DNA from: Brachypterus glaber
Lineage: Eukaryota > Arthropoda > Insecta > Coleoptera > Kateretidae
DNA length: 64,000 nucleotides
Assembly (NCBI GenBank): GCA_958510825.1
Contig: OY294049.1
Location: 3,038,001 to 3,102,000 of the forward strand
Direction: 5' to 3'
The notes below the pieces were generated by a model, which ran no database searches, was not told the origin of the DNA, and saw nothing but the letters and a program-made list of their open reading frames with translations. Positions 46,901 through 57,188 of this stretch are shown one piece after another (position 1 is the first letter of the stretch; the number at the start of each line of letters is the position of its first letter). Both the position numbers and the translations under genes were made by a program.

Positions 46901-49798
46901 ATCGTCGTTAATAAACAATGCTTCACAACGGTCAATAATAAATGAGTTCACTGATTTTATAGGTTGCCAAGGTAAACAAGCCTTGACAACGGTAGATAAT
47001 ATGTAAGCTAGCACTTAATTAGGTAGTAGAAAATAGTTATTTCTGTGCTAAGGCCAGAAAGCAGAACGTCTTGGAGAAAAGTAATTTCTCGTCTCCACTA
47101 TCGATTTTTCAGGCAAAAAATGGCCCTAGTAGAAATTTAACATTAGAAAAACGTTATGTCTAACATGATTTTAAAGTATAAATGTCCTGATTTCTAACGT
47201 TAATAGCCTAACGTTAGGCACCTAACGTTAGAGCCTAACATTAGAATAACCTTTATCTAACGTTTGGTAAAAACCTTAGGTTAGATTAACGTTATTTTAA
47301 AGTTAGACCCTAAAGTTAGTCATCTAATATTCAAATCACATTTATCTAACGTTTCGTCAACGTTTTTCCACCAGGAAAACTCTCCTTCGGCTCTAGAGCT
47401 GTAAAGAAGAATATTAAGAAGAATATTACTTACTCTGTTAAACCCACTGTCAAGTAAAGAAGGTATAAAGCCGTCATCCTTTTCTAAAGTTCTGCAAAAA
47501 AAAATAAAATAAAAATATTCTGTAGATAAATAATAGTAATTATATACCAAGTTAGAGACGACAATTTTATAGCCGAGCATATTAAATCCGAGGGATTTAA
47601 GAGTGCGAGGCTATAATAGTCTTCTCTACCGTGGTTTATATATTGTTTTTTCACTTCTAGCACTATTTAACTATTTTTATTCAAATAATAAAATAAATTA
47701 TTAGCAGAAATTATATTTCTTGAAATTTTCATAAAAATCAAGAAGCCTTGATCAATAACCTTTGCTCAAATAAATACTTTGAACTGAAGTATAAAAATTT
47801 AGTTTTTTAAATTTTTTTTTATAATATTTAGCTAATTATTGATTGTATTAATTGGAAATAATTATAATTAATTACATTCAATAAATAGAAAGTTATTTAA
47901 AGCTATTTTATTGGGTTTAATTAGTAAATATTGCACAAAGAACTGAAACATCTAAAGGGACAGAAATCAATTCTTTATAAAATTTTACTCCTACTAGGAG
48001 AGAAAAATTATTATTGCTATAGGTGAAAAAAATTGATTTCACAGTCTGAAAACATGATAAATAATGGTATGTTCTAAAGCTAGTAGTGAAAAATAGTAAT
48101 TATCAGTATCCGGCGAATTTCCAGTACTCGCATAGGCGCCGCGTCGACTCTAGCGTTGACGTGAGGTTTTAAATATTTACATTTTTATTTTTTTTAATGA
48201 TTCCAATTAAACGAATAAGGTGGGAAAAAAAGTTATCGATAAATAAAAATTAAAAACTTTCGTATTCTTAAAAGATAAAAATCGAATGTCGGTTTTTTCT
48301 TTGAAAAACACTGATAGATATACATATTTATAGTTAATATGTATAGTCAATATTGTTGTGTCGTCAAATGTTTCGATTTAGTGACCCTTATAAAAATTTC
48401 CCTCATGATTCGGGAAAATTATTCCGTAAGCCTATGTTTCTGTGTTTATTTTCAACGATGATGAGTATATACCAAGGTATTTTTTATAGATTTAAGAGTA
48501 CGAGGCTATACTGCCCTACTACGCTAGAAAGCAGTAACTCCATTTGTCGCATAGCAACGTTTTCACGTCAACTCTGATGTAATATTTTGAAATGCGACAA
48601 ATGGAGTTACTGCTTTCTAGGCAGTATGATAGTCTTCTCTACCGTAGTTTATATATTAGTTTTTTCACTACTAGCACTATTTAACTATTTGTATTAAAAT
48701 AAAATAAATTATTAACAGAAATTATATTTCTTGAAATTTTCATAAAAATCAAGTAGCCTTGATCAATGAAATTTGCTCAAATAAATACTGACATTTAAAA
48801 ATTTAGTTTTTTTTTTATTTTTTTTCATAATATTTAGCTAATCATTGATTGAATTAATTGGTAATAATTATAATTAATTATATTTAATAAATAAAAAGTT
48901 ATTTAAAGCTATTTTCTTGGGTTTAATAAGTAAAAATTGCACAAAGAACTGAAAAATCTAAAGTGGCAGAAATCAATTGTTTCTAAAATTTACTCCTACT
49001 GGGAGAGAAAAAATTATTATTGATATAGGTGAAGAAAATTGATTTCAGTCTGAACATGATAAATAATGGTATGTTCTAAAGCTAGTAGTGAAAAAAGAAA
49101 ATTACGTATGAGTAAAATACTGGGGTAGCTACCGGCTACTAGTACTCACTGTATACTTAATATACAGATCATTTGAATAAGTTATAACTTTTTAGACTCT
49201 AAGACTATAACTATAGTTATTAGCATGTTGCGAATGATAGTCTACTACTAGCCCACACAAGTCCTAGACTTAGGGGATACTTAGTTAAGTAGAATAGTAC
49301 GAGGTTAAACACAGGGCCATAATGTACTTTTTGCGCCATAGCCGGATGCTTTAATAACAGCAAGTGGATTACTAAATTATTTTATGTAAATATGAAAATA
49401 TTTTATAAACCTTTTTTTGAGGAAAATAAGTATACTTAAGTAAGTACAAAATTTCTTTAAGTGATAATCTTCGACTTTTACTTTACGTTAGTGTATTTAT
49501 GAATTCATAACTACGCGATTTTTTTTCGTTATGGAGAATTTTTATTTTTATATCTTTGCGACTTTCCATATATACTCAATGTATCTTTGATGGTTAAATA
49601 AATACATTACATTACATTACATTACATTACGCCCTCGAATTAGTAAAAAAATTACTTTTAGATCAGGACAAACAAGTTGTAATTTGTTGCCTAATGTAGG
49701 TAATTGTTATTTATAAATAAAAATAATGCGTCACTTACCCCTTTTTGATTATGGCAACTAAGACAGAATGTTGACTTCCTTTTGTGTTCCTTATAGAC
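37795..49798 (-). CDS. Pde8: High-affinity cAMP phosphodiesterase 8, middle part only
   Basis: Six exons with consistent phases give about 291 residues: end of the response-regulator-like (REC) domain (SIRNTKGSQHSVLVAIIKK), PAS domain (QALYAALDKCRDLVIVTDDN, then YMNRACERLLGLRQEEAFGK and SGQLNTMGSSLLRAREWSG), a linker with basophilic kinase-type sites (SLRRGS, RRTSLAK) followed by LNALPLEAPIIK, and the pre-catalytic stretch (RNSELYTSHVKEDYRVKTDE). This order and the EAPI and SELY motifs are specific to PDE8. PDE8 hydrolyses cAMP; the PAS and REC parts regulate it. The N-terminus is not seen (probably above 49.8 kb). The HD-type catalytic exons are not found below 37.8 kb. Confidence 0.9.
38884..39070 (-). 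CDS. Pde8: Pde8 exon: end of PAS and linker
   Basis: Acceptor TTTCTTTGCAG above 39070, donor GTAAAC. It begins IPTHFVLVFDTN, the last PAS strand, and ends LNALPLEAPIIK. A nearer acceptor (TATTAG at 39048) was rejected because it breaks the phase and loses that strand. Confidence 0.88.
39258..40294. repeat. F2 foldback element in Pde8 intron
   Basis: Left CACGGTGTACTTTGAAAGTG after TA 39256-39257; right end TACACCCTG before TA 40295-40296. Arms share ATGTTATTTT, GGTACTCTTGT and AATTTCACGGTT text and complements. It ends 37 bp from the neighbouring exon donor. Confidence 0.8.
40332..40552 (-). CDS. Pde8: Pde8 exon: PAS core
   Basis: Acceptor TTTTGTTTTCAG, donor GTAATT. It encodes YMNRACERLLGL through SQETLVTSCKAIPFSSQG. 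The most GC-rich exon of the gene, well conserved. Confidence 0.93.
40960..41210 (+). pseudogene. LINE 3'-end fragment
   Basis: AGGTAGCCCCCAAAAACCTC and TTAGGCTTCTTCGAAAGCCT match the end of the LINE frame at 53757-53848 in the same orientation. Trailing sequence looks like LINE 3' UTR. Confidence 0.65.
41221..42705 (-). mobile_element. Jockey-like non-LTR retrotransposon, 5'-truncated and frameshifted
   Basis: Minus-strand reverse transcriptase. 42512-42700 has LAFALFIDFSKAYETLDHEI; about 42400 has GNPQGSKLGPVIF; the main frame 41522-42373 (283 codons) has the catalytic YADD box in CVNYADDTNFLVYSDS, then LSKLNRTLYSIKVIRPYMDE and the HNTRNN / PRHRLATYEKS tail. A frameshift or deletion separates the blocks. 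The 3' end on minus reads into TTCTATTCTATTCTA repeats at about 41221-41240, typical of a LINE tail. Endonuclease and ORF1 are absent. It lies inside the Pde8 intron in sense orientation. Confidence 0.9.
42706..42860 (-). pseudogene. Second LINE fragment, C-terminal zinc knuckle
   Basis: Minus strand reads IGNDTICLDCRRDEESSFYF then LGQCDQFAEYDRRYSK, a stop, and FGERAEYPWLDIVTF. CxxC followed by a later Cys resembles the C-terminal knuckle of R1/Jockey-type LINEs. It abuts the truncated 5' edge of the neighbouring LINE. Confidence 0.55.
43699..44258. mobile_element. hAT-like non-autonomous element, 560 bp
   Basis: Ends CAGGCCCGTAACTG and CAGTTATGGGCCTG are inverted and flanked by the perfect 8-bp duplication GTTAAATT (43691-43698 and 44259-44266). 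Interior has repeated GGTGCTCAGCACCCCCTGG-like and CAGAGGTGAGGACC-like text. Confidence 0.88.
44436..45407. mobile_element. 4-bp-duplication element, copy 2, carrying a nested insert
   Basis: Same ends as 28718-29098 (CGACACTCCCATGCAACAAG; right end CTTGGGGGTATCG) flanked by ATGT (44432-44435 and 45408-45411). Length 972; subtracting the nested insert and its duplication (591) leaves 381, exactly the length of copy 1. Confidence 0.88.
44648..45235. mobile_element. Nested element with TTA duplications
   Basis: Near its ends it has GCGCATTATCTATCTGAGT and the complement ACTCAGATAGATAATGCGC. TTA flanks it (44645-44647 and 45236-45238); the uninterrupted copy 1 has one TTA at that point. A 3-bp TTA duplication suggests the Harbinger group. 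588 bp, no coding frame. Confidence 0.82.
46051..46218 (-). CDS. Pde8: Pde8 exon: REC end and PAS start
   Basis: Acceptor TTTTTCTTCCAG, donor GTAAAC. Fifty-six codons: CVLESTNLTVCQNELIML, then the PAS opening ALDKCRDLVIVTDDNYRFQ. Confidence 0.92.
46247..46631. repeat. Palindromic mariner-like MITE, 385 bp
   Basis: CACTGCCGCGCATTAAATTC and its exact complement at the other end, flanked by TA (46245-46246 and 46632-46633). Arms of about 165 bp are nearly perfect complements with a centre of about 60 bp. Confidence 0.92.
47140..47360. repeat. Cluster of CTAACGTTAG-type words
   Basis: CTAACGTTAG or one-base variants occur repeatedly in both orientations over about 220 bp, with TATCTAACGTTT near 47253 and 47343. 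No strict period. Confidence 0.6.
47434..47491 (-). CDS. Pde8: Pde8 exon: short REC exon
   Basis: Acceptor TTTTTTTTGCAG, donor GTAAGT. Nineteen codons: TLEKDDGFIPSLLDSGFNR, matching the family's LPLL..GFxR segment. Phase fits both neighbours. Confidence 0.88.
47606..48096. repeat. Direct duplication, copy 1
   Basis: CTTCTCTACCGTGGTTTATA, GCACTATTTAACTATTT, ATTATATTTCTTGAAATTTT and GGTATGTTCTAAAGCTAGTA recur in the same order at 48630-49100. Confidence 0.82.
48511..48624. repeat. 114-bp MITE inserted in duplication copy 2
   Basis: CTGCCCTACTACGCTAGAAA at the left; right-end complement CTGCCTAGAAAGCAGTAACT. TA flanks (48509-48510 and 48625-48626). The equivalent place in copy 1 (GAGGCTATAATAGTC at about 47607) lacks it. 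Confidence 0.8.
48630..49100. repeat. Direct duplication, copy 2
   Basis: Same order as 47606-48096 with scattered substitutions and small indels; begins beside the 114-bp MITE. Confidence 0.82.
49606..49630. repeat. (ATTAC)5 microsatellite
   Basis: Five perfect ATTAC units just upstream of GCCCTCG. Confidence 0.95.
49739..49798 (-). CDS. Pde8: Pde8 exon: REC beta strand
   Basis: Acceptor GTTTGTTATAG, donor GTAAGT. Frame chosen to fit the next exon: SIRNTKGSQHSVLVAIIKK, matching SIRxxxxSxxTVxVxVxRR of PDE8. Most 5' Pde8 exon I can support. Confidence 0.85.
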
Positions 49799-49929
49799 CT
49801 ATAACAAACAAGAGAATATATGTAGTTATCTATATACATGTATGTATGTTTTTACCCTTTATGCGGTAATCTTACAATTACAAAAACTTATAGCCGTTTG
49901 TCACCCTGAAAAGCACGGTTTGAGTCAAA

Positions 49930-50720
49930 CCATTCTAGAGTTATTGGTGCCACACTCACATCTCTACTCTTTTACATCTCATCTCTTTCAAATCTCTACT
50001 ATTTTACTTCTCTCCTCTTTTACTTCTCTACTCGTTTATTTGACGTCTCTGTATATAAATTAATTTATTTTTATTAGTACCCACTGTATATATGTCATAA
50101 TTTTAAATTTGTTAGGTTAAGGAAATATTATGACAATGTCATTATAAATAAAATACGACATATCTGCCGAAATTTTTTAAAGATCATTAATCGGTTTTAT
50201 CAAGGGAGGCATTGAACTCATTACATCATATCATTTTGACAAGAGATTTTAAAAGTTGGGTTAAGCTTTTGACAAAAACCGTCCAGGATAAAATACAGTA
50301 AGTACTGGATTTTTTGGTAGTTTTTTGTATTGTACTATTTAAATTTTTCTTAATGCTTTATAATAAGAAAAGTTATGTAAATTAGGTTGTTTTATTTTTC
50401 CGATAAATTTTATTCTACTAATTTTAATTTTTAGAAAAAAAATCATAGCGGATACTGTATTTTTGCTTTGATATGTTTTGAATTTGACAAATAAATAACC
50501 TTACTTAAAAAATAAATTTTTACCTGTCAAACTATGTTGTAAAATGTACGATTTTAATGTCCAAACCTTGATAAAACCGATTAATACTTTTTAAAAAATT
50601 TCGGCAGATATATACCTTCAGTGTGTACTAATAAAAATAATTAAATTTATATAAAGAGATGTCAAATAAACGAGTAGAGAAGTAATAGAGGAGAAAAGTA
50701 AAAGAGTAGCGATGTGGAAG
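49930..50720. repeat. Foldback element with CTCTTTTACTTCTCTACTC arms
   Basis: TACTTCTCTACTCGTTTATT (left) faces AATAAACGAGTAGAGAAGTA (right); ATTAATCGGTTTTATCAAGG and CCTTGATAAAACCGATTAAT face each other inside. Confidence 0.8.
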
Positions 50721-50735
50721 AGCAGAGATCTGCCG

Positions 50736-50800
50736 TGCTAAGCTGAAAGGTCCTATCTACATAGGTTTAACATACACAGATAGGACCTTTCAGCTTAGCA
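50736..50800. repeat. Perfect 23-bp hairpin
   Basis: TGCTAAGCTGAAAGGTCCTA plus TCT pairs without mismatch to 50778-50800; loop 19 bases. Confidence 0.85.
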
Positions 50801-51714
50801 AGGCAGAGATGTAAAAGAGTAGAAATTAATCGGTTTTTGCTAAAAGGGCGTAAGTCAATTTTTTTTTTCAAAATTGAGTTAGATACACTTTTATTATGGT
50901 AGAGGATAGACACATTGATTTTTGTTAACAGGACGTTTTTTTTTCTTCTTTTTTCCTTTTTTTTAATTTCCCAAAAGTTTTACTTTAATGACTTACTTTC
51001 TTTTAGCAAAACCGATTCAAATGTGAGTGCGCCTTATTGGCAAAAAGTTCGTAGCTCTGTGAGAAAATATATTTAAACTCAAAAAGCCATAATTTCATTA
51101 TTTTTTTCTATGAAAATGTATTATGGTACCATAGTCCCCATACCTACGAGGCGATTTTTATTCTGTACATGGAGACTAATTTAATTTTTAGTAATATATA
51201 ATCAAGAAAAGAAACGAATATTGAATTGCACTAACCACAAAATACATACGTGAAAAAAAGTTCGTAAAAAATGGTACAGTGGAGTACAATATTGGTACCT
51301 CCTGTTAACATGTAAGTAAGATCATAATTTACGGACATCCATAACTTTTTTCCATGTGTGCAGTTAGGCCACAATATTATTTTACTATTTATCTCGAACA
51401 GTTGTTTGCTTGCGGTGTTTTGTCCTGAGTTATACCAAGGCGTCCTTGGTTATACTGAAAAATTAGTAAATACTTTAAAATAAAATACTTTTCAGTCAAA
51501 TAATTGGGCCTTTATGTTGCCTAAAACAGCAAAATAAAACTTTTAATTAGATAAAATGAAAAAGTTTAGACAAAACAATTTTAAACAACAAGCTGAAAGG
51601 CCAAAAAAACCGACTACGAGAAAACACAAATGTTCTTCATATTAAATAAAATAAATTTTATGCCTGACATAGAAAAAAAAGCTGGTTAATCAAAAGCCAA
51701 GTTTAAATGCAACA

Positions 51715-51950
51715 TGGACCTTCCCAGATGCACAGGTTTATACAATGGATATCTCCAGAATATCCGTTTTGGGATTTCCGACATCCCCAGGATTTACGAT
51801 TTCGTCTATAGATATCCGTAAGACGTCCTACAGATATATTTTGTTACTAAACGGAAAGCCGAGCGACTTCCGAACCGAATATCCCAAGGATATCCTGAAG
51901 GTATGTCCTGAGGATATACTGTACGTCTGTCCTAAAGATAGCTACTAATT
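51715..51950. repeat. Cluster of GATATCC-like words
   Basis: GGATATCTCCAGAATATCC, AGATATCCGTAAGACGTCC, CCCAAGGATATCC and CTGAGGATATAC occur irregularly. Local GC is raised. An open frame across it is a by-product. Confidence 0.5.
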
Positions 51951-52180
51951 ATGAACAAATATCCCCGACAAAACTGACTATCAAATAGTATTGCTTTTAT
52001 TATTTTTTTTGTGAAATATTGCTATTAGCAGCTTGCATCTAGGTGTAAGTACTTTAAATTTAAGCTAATAGTTTCACAAAAAAATAATAAAATCAATACT
52101 TTTTTGGGCTTTGTACATAATTAGTAACTTATCTACAAAATATGTTTACTTTTTCATCATAAATTATTAAAAAAGTACTA

Positions 52181-52343
52181 CATAGAAAAAACGGATTCCT
52201 TGAACCAAGGACACGTGTCTTTGGATATGTTCAAAGCCATATTCTCTTGTTTCAAGGCTGGCATTTTCTTGAAACAAGAGAATATGGCTTTGAACATATA
52301 CAAAGACACATGTCCTTGGTTCAAGGAATCCGTTTTTTCTATG
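52181..52343. repeat. Long near-perfect hairpin, 163 bp
   Basis: Arms of about 76 bp: CATAGAAAAAACGGATTCCT and its complement at the outside, TCTTGTTTCAAG against CTTGAAACAAGA at the 11-base loop. Few mismatches (for example ATGTTC/ATATAC near 52228). Confidence 0.88.
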
Positions 52344-52599
52344 TACGATTAACCTTTGCAAAGGCCCATGGGCTCGTCCATAAAAAACGTAAAGCACTTA
52401 AAGACGGAGGGAGTATTACCCCTCCCTCGGGGGGGACTAAGTCCCGGGACATGCGACATTAAGAGCACATTGAGAGAATATCCGGGGCCTATTGTGTGCT
52501 GTAATGATAATAAAAATCCATAGATGTCTCTGATCATAACGATCAATGTTTTTAAAATTGAATATGTAAAGTACCGAATTTATAACTTTGGATTTCTTT

Positions 52600-52890
52600 C
52601 ATTTTCTGTTAATTTTCTGATGATAACTATAAATATTGTCAAAACATGGTATTTTATATAGTCTATGTCACTCGCGTTATCTTTTGAATCATCGATCTTT
52701 AAAATCGGTCCAGCAGTTTGGGCTCCAGAGGGAAACAAACAAACAAAAATACATACATACATACACAAACACGTTAAAAACATAACCCTCCTTGCGCGTT
52801 GATGTAGTCGGGTAAGAGTAAGTTTAATCTTTTCATCAAATTGAACGGGGAAGTCAAAATTTAATATATAAGAAGATTTCAATTTTTAGA
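52600..52890 (-). repeat. Dispersed repeat, minus orientation
   Basis: The complement of CTCCAGAGGGAAACAAACAA and the CATACATACATACAC run correspond to 63480-63680 (GTACGTATGTATGTTTGTTC, CCCTCTAGAGCC) in opposite orientation. Resembles the 3' part of a SINE or short LINE; class not fixed. Confidence 0.55.
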
Positions 52891-53279
52891 AAGCACATAC
52901 AATTTCTATTTGTTATTTATTTTGGATTAAAATTTATAGCGAGAAAATTGATTCTTTTAAATATTACAGCACTAACTTTTTTATTTAAAAACTTATATTT
53001 ATTTATTATTAATATAACGATATACCACAAATTCCTTAGATAATTAAAAACATTATTTTTTAATTTTAAAATTCAACATAAGCAGTAGCGTGCCCTAATG
53101 TTACATTTTCTACCAAGAAAACATCACATTAAGGCACTCTAATAAGCAGGATCCTCCAACTTTGCTAATTTAAAGAAAATTGTTTGTGGCAATTTTGTTA
53201 TCAAATTAACTTTTGGCTATTTTGTTATCAATTTTTAAGTGGAATTAAAAGTTATAATTGGACTTCTAAGTTCATGTAT

Positions 53280-53850
53280 TTTTGGGTCAAAGCTTACCTG
53301 GGAATGCTACGAAATGAACAACTGGCAGAAACCAACAAGGTCTCCTTAATGTGGGTGCCAGGACACGAGGTTGTTGAAGGCAATGAGCCTGGAGACCCTC
53401 TCGCGAGAGAAAGAGCATGCACTCAATTTATTGGCCCTGAACCTTTCTGTGGCTTTAACAAAAGCCATCAGTTAGAGGCAATTAAAGGAACTAAAATCAA
53501 AACTCGAAATTGGAAATACCAAAACTTAAGACAGGCCAAAATATTCATAAAATACGAACCTGAAAGAACAAGAAAGATACTCGATATCAGCAAGCCGTAA
53601 CTAAAGACCTATACAGGGTGTTAATTGGATATTGCCCGTTAAGATATCATCTTAAAAAAATGGAAAAATCTGAAATCTGCTTAGAAGCACCTGAAACGGC
53701 GGAACACATTATCTGCTTCTGCGAAGCCATTGTTCGCAAAAGACTACAATATCTCGAACAGGTATACCCCAGACCTGCAGATATATCCCAAGTAGCCCCC
53801 AAAAAACTCTTAAGCTTCTTTGGAAGCCTAAAGTTTGATGTTGACTAAAT
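53280..53850 (+). pseudogene. R1/Jockey-type LINE 3' part: RNase H and C-terminal knuckle
   Basis: NKVSLMWVPGHEVVEGNEPG is the RNase H motif, with FIGPEPFCG after it; a stop at about 53598 and a frame shift lead to LIGYCPLRYHLKKM, CLEAPETAEHIICFCEAIVR and PKKLLSFFGSLKFDVD, the usual end. Broken by a stop and frameshift; 5' part missing. Confidence 0.85.
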
Positions 53851-53941
53851 TGTAAAGGGGATTCACAATAGATCTCATCGGTCGCAGTGATTTGAAAGGC
53901 ATTACCTTGCCTCAAAAGTCCACTTATATTGTATTTTGATT

Positions 53942-54182
53942 GGACTGTATTGGAATAACCGTCTAACCCATATTGTGAGACGAAAGTAAGTTATTGAAGT
54001 TTTTCCCTAATAACTTTTAAACGTTTACCCTAAAACACTTAAAATTAAGCATTTCTTTCACTTGAATCAGAACAAGTAAAAAATATATAATCGTTAGTAC
54101 CTTTAAAAAATATTGGGTAATATGTTCTGTAACCTAAAGTAATTTCACAATGTGGGTTAGACGGTTATTACAAAACAGTCCA
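53942..54182. repeat. MITE, about 240 bp
   Basis: TGGACTGTATTGGAATAACC and GTCTAACCCATATTGTGA at the left; the right end complements these (TGGGTTAGACGGTTATTACA, ACAGTCCA). Confidence 0.8.
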
Positions 54183-54352
54183 ATTATATTTTTTGTTTAC
54201 TGGCGCCTTCGCCAAAATTGCAAATATACAAAAAAGTTTACGTATTTGAAAAAAAAACAAAACAAAATCGTTATTTGCGCATGGACCGAAGCGGAGCTTA
54301 GGTCCATAAACACGATCGAAGACAGAAAAAAACCTACGAGTAGCGCATTACG

Positions 54353-54642
54353 TTTTCCTCGCTACCAAGGAGTTAAAATCCTATTTTATTAATAATATTT
54401 TTGACATTTATATGTGACAATTAAAGAAATTATTTTTTTTAAGGAATCACTCTATAAAATTAGAAATAGAAGTCTTGTGTCTACATGTCCTTGTGCGGTT
54501 AATCGTTTTTCCTGTCTTTAGTTTGTTAGTTTTGTTTGTATTGATTTCATCTATTACTAAGTGTGCTTGATATAGTACTTTTCATTACTGTCGACTTTTT
54601 GATTAAGTAATGTCAACTTACCTAGTTGGTAGTCAGAAAAAA
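54353..54642. repeat. Dispersed 300-bp element, copy 2
   Basis: Inverted relative to 13531-13848: shares CTACCAAGGAGTTAAAATC, CACTCTATAAAATTAGAAAT and ATGTCAACTTACCTAGTTGG. Sizes differ slightly through indels. Confidence 0.82.
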
Positions 54643-55212
54643 TAGTTACGAAACGGAAAAAACAAGTCACTTCACCTATAGCTGAAACCACCGCTAGATA
54701 GATCGACTTTAAATTAGCACAATAAAATTAATTACTCGAAACTTCATTACAAAAAGTTAAAGTGTTTTGAGCAACATTTTTCTTAGAATTTTTATAAGTA
54801 AATATCAAATCTCATGAGATGTCTTTCTTTAATTTGGTTAATGAAAATTTCGTCCTTCATTTTTAAATGTCTATCATATCTTTTTCTTCCATTTTTATTG
54901 AAATTAATTTTATAGAAATTACTTTTATCTGACATCTGATTCTTTCGTAAATCGCTTTATTTAAAAAGTAACGTAAGTAACGAAAATACACGGAGAAATT
55001 TTGGTATAGTAACTGGACATAGTGCCCTGTACCTCCATATAAACCGAGAAATGCACATCAAGGACATGGTGATAACTCTATTTCATAAAAATGGACATGG
55101 TGTCCAGAATTATTTTTTTTAAGTAAAAAAAAAAGCAAAGGCAATTAATTTTTTTTATAATTACTTTCTTCATAAAAATTTTGAGAAAAACTCTTTTTAG
55201 CACTTCGCAATT

Positions 55213-55396
55213 TTTAAAGCATAAGATTTATTTTAAAATCTACAGATAAAGTAAATAATAATCTATTAAAATAGAATAAATTAAGCTATTAAAATAGACA
55301 AACCATAAACTTTATTTTAATAGCTTAATTTATTCTATTTTAATAGCTTATTATTTACTTTATCTGTAGATTTTAAAATAAATCTTATGCTTTAAA
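55213..55396. repeat. AT-rich palindrome
   Basis: GCATAAGATTTATTTTAAAA and CTACAGATAAAGTAAATAAT are mirrored exactly; the centre has AATAGAATAAATTAAGC and its complement. Confidence 0.82.
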
Positions 55397-55764
55397 AATT
55401 TTAAATATACAATTTAGTAATTTGTAGAAAATTATGTTGTCTAATCTGGGAATCTAGTTACTGTAAAATAAATTACTTCGTTTCACAGTTTTAAATGAGT
55501 TTTGTTACAAAACTAATAAGCTAACTCAAATATACCAAACATACATATAATATCCATAATATTATATAACCCCTCAAATAATCATTAACAAAAAAATCAG
55601 TAACTTTTTTGCACTCACTACAATAACTTTGGAATTATTGTATCTAGGGACTTAAAATTTGGTATTTATTATTACATAAGCTAAACTTACTCCTACAAAA
55701 TTGAATAAAATCTGACTGCATTAACTTTGTCAAATATTATTTTACTACTATTACTATTTTTTTA

Positions 55765-55940
55765 TTCGTTATCGTAATAAATACTAAACGTTTTTTCCTA
55801 TTTGGAACCCCAGGCAAGTTGTTACAGTAAAACATAACACAACAACGTTGTTTTATTGCAACAACTTTTAATTAATAACAAATGTTGCCTGGGGTTCCAA
55901 ATAGGCAAAAACGTTTAGTATTTACTACAGTTACGAGTTC
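55765..55940. repeat. Palindromic element
   Basis: TACTAAACGTTTTTTCCTAT and TTGGAACCCCAGGCAA are mirrored by TTGCCTGGGGTTCCAA and ATAGGCAAAAACGTTTAGTA; centre about 75 bp. Confidence 0.82.
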
Positions 55941-57188
55941 TCAGTGTACCACAATAGTACTGAAAGTGAAATCTGTCCCGAATTTGACGGCTGTAGACAC
56001 AAGCATTTACTGCACGATTTTTAATTTACTCTCTTGCTTGATGAAACAGACCATAATACCAGATATATTAGCCCATACTAAGACTTCTCCGACACCTGGT
56101 ATACTAAACAACGTGTTTAGAGTTCTGGAGAACTCGCTCCTTCGTTTTTTTTTTATAATAATAATATGTTTATTGAATAAAAAAAACTAAATAGATTAAA
56201 GAATGAAAAAATAAAAAGAAAATGAGCTTTGCACAACTAAATTAGTTTGGAAAGCCTGACTTTCTTTTAAATGGGTAAGAGAAAGTAATTTAATACCTAT
56301 CGTTAAATATGTTTTCCCAGTGGGCATAAAAAACTTGAACGTCGGCAAAAATAAGATAATTTATTAGCTCGCATGTAGCCAAGTATACCAAACTTTTAAC
56401 ATCATGACTTATTTCTCGAAGGGCAGGTGATCAGCTACAGACAGGGTTGTCCAGAATTTAATATAAATAGAGTAAAAGCGGTGACTGTGGAATACTGATT
56501 TGATTTTCAAGAGAAAAATGATGATTATTCAGGAATATTGTTTAAAAAATAAACATAGATTAAATATAGTATGAGGAATATTGTTTTAAAGTTTCCAGTT
56601 TTTGTTTTGAACACATTTCCTTTTATGGTGGTTTAAGTAAAAAGTTGTTTATTAGCGTCTGAGGTTAAGGGTTTCAAGTACACAAACTATTTACCAGATG
56701 GAATTACTGTGTGTTTTAACACTTTAATGTGAGTAAAGTTTATTTTAGCATATTTTGTTACTACTTATGGTACTTTAACGTTAGCAGTACCCTATAATTG
56801 TTTAATATTTAAATCCTAAACGCATTTTACCCAAGTTAAAGTTTATTCAATTTTGACCATTTATTAGACATTTACCCAGACATTTAAAATTTTTATATTT
56901 CATTCGCAAAACCCTTAACTGCAATCAAAATAAGTGAAATACATGGAGTTCTTGATAAAATAATTTTATTAAAAAAATAATTAAAAACTAATTAATTATT
57001 ATTATGATTTGTTTAGCAAATGTAAATAAATTAAAAAATAGCTTAATAATATATTATTATATTCACTGACATAAATGTTATTCCGATAGCTTTAACAATA
57101 AAGCCAAAAAAAGATTGATCTGTCTTAGCTGGGGCACCCTGTATTATTCTATTCTAAAAATATCTTATTGAAATAAAAAAAAAACATT
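55941..57188. other. No gene seen
   Basis: AT-rich. A 102-codon plus-strand frame at 55882-56190 starts in the palindrome and matches nothing I know. Confidence 0.3.

Noticed and set aside
52580..52882. 100-codon minus-strand frame as a gene
   Set aside because: It spans the dispersed repeat with a CATACATAC run, shared with 63480-63680.
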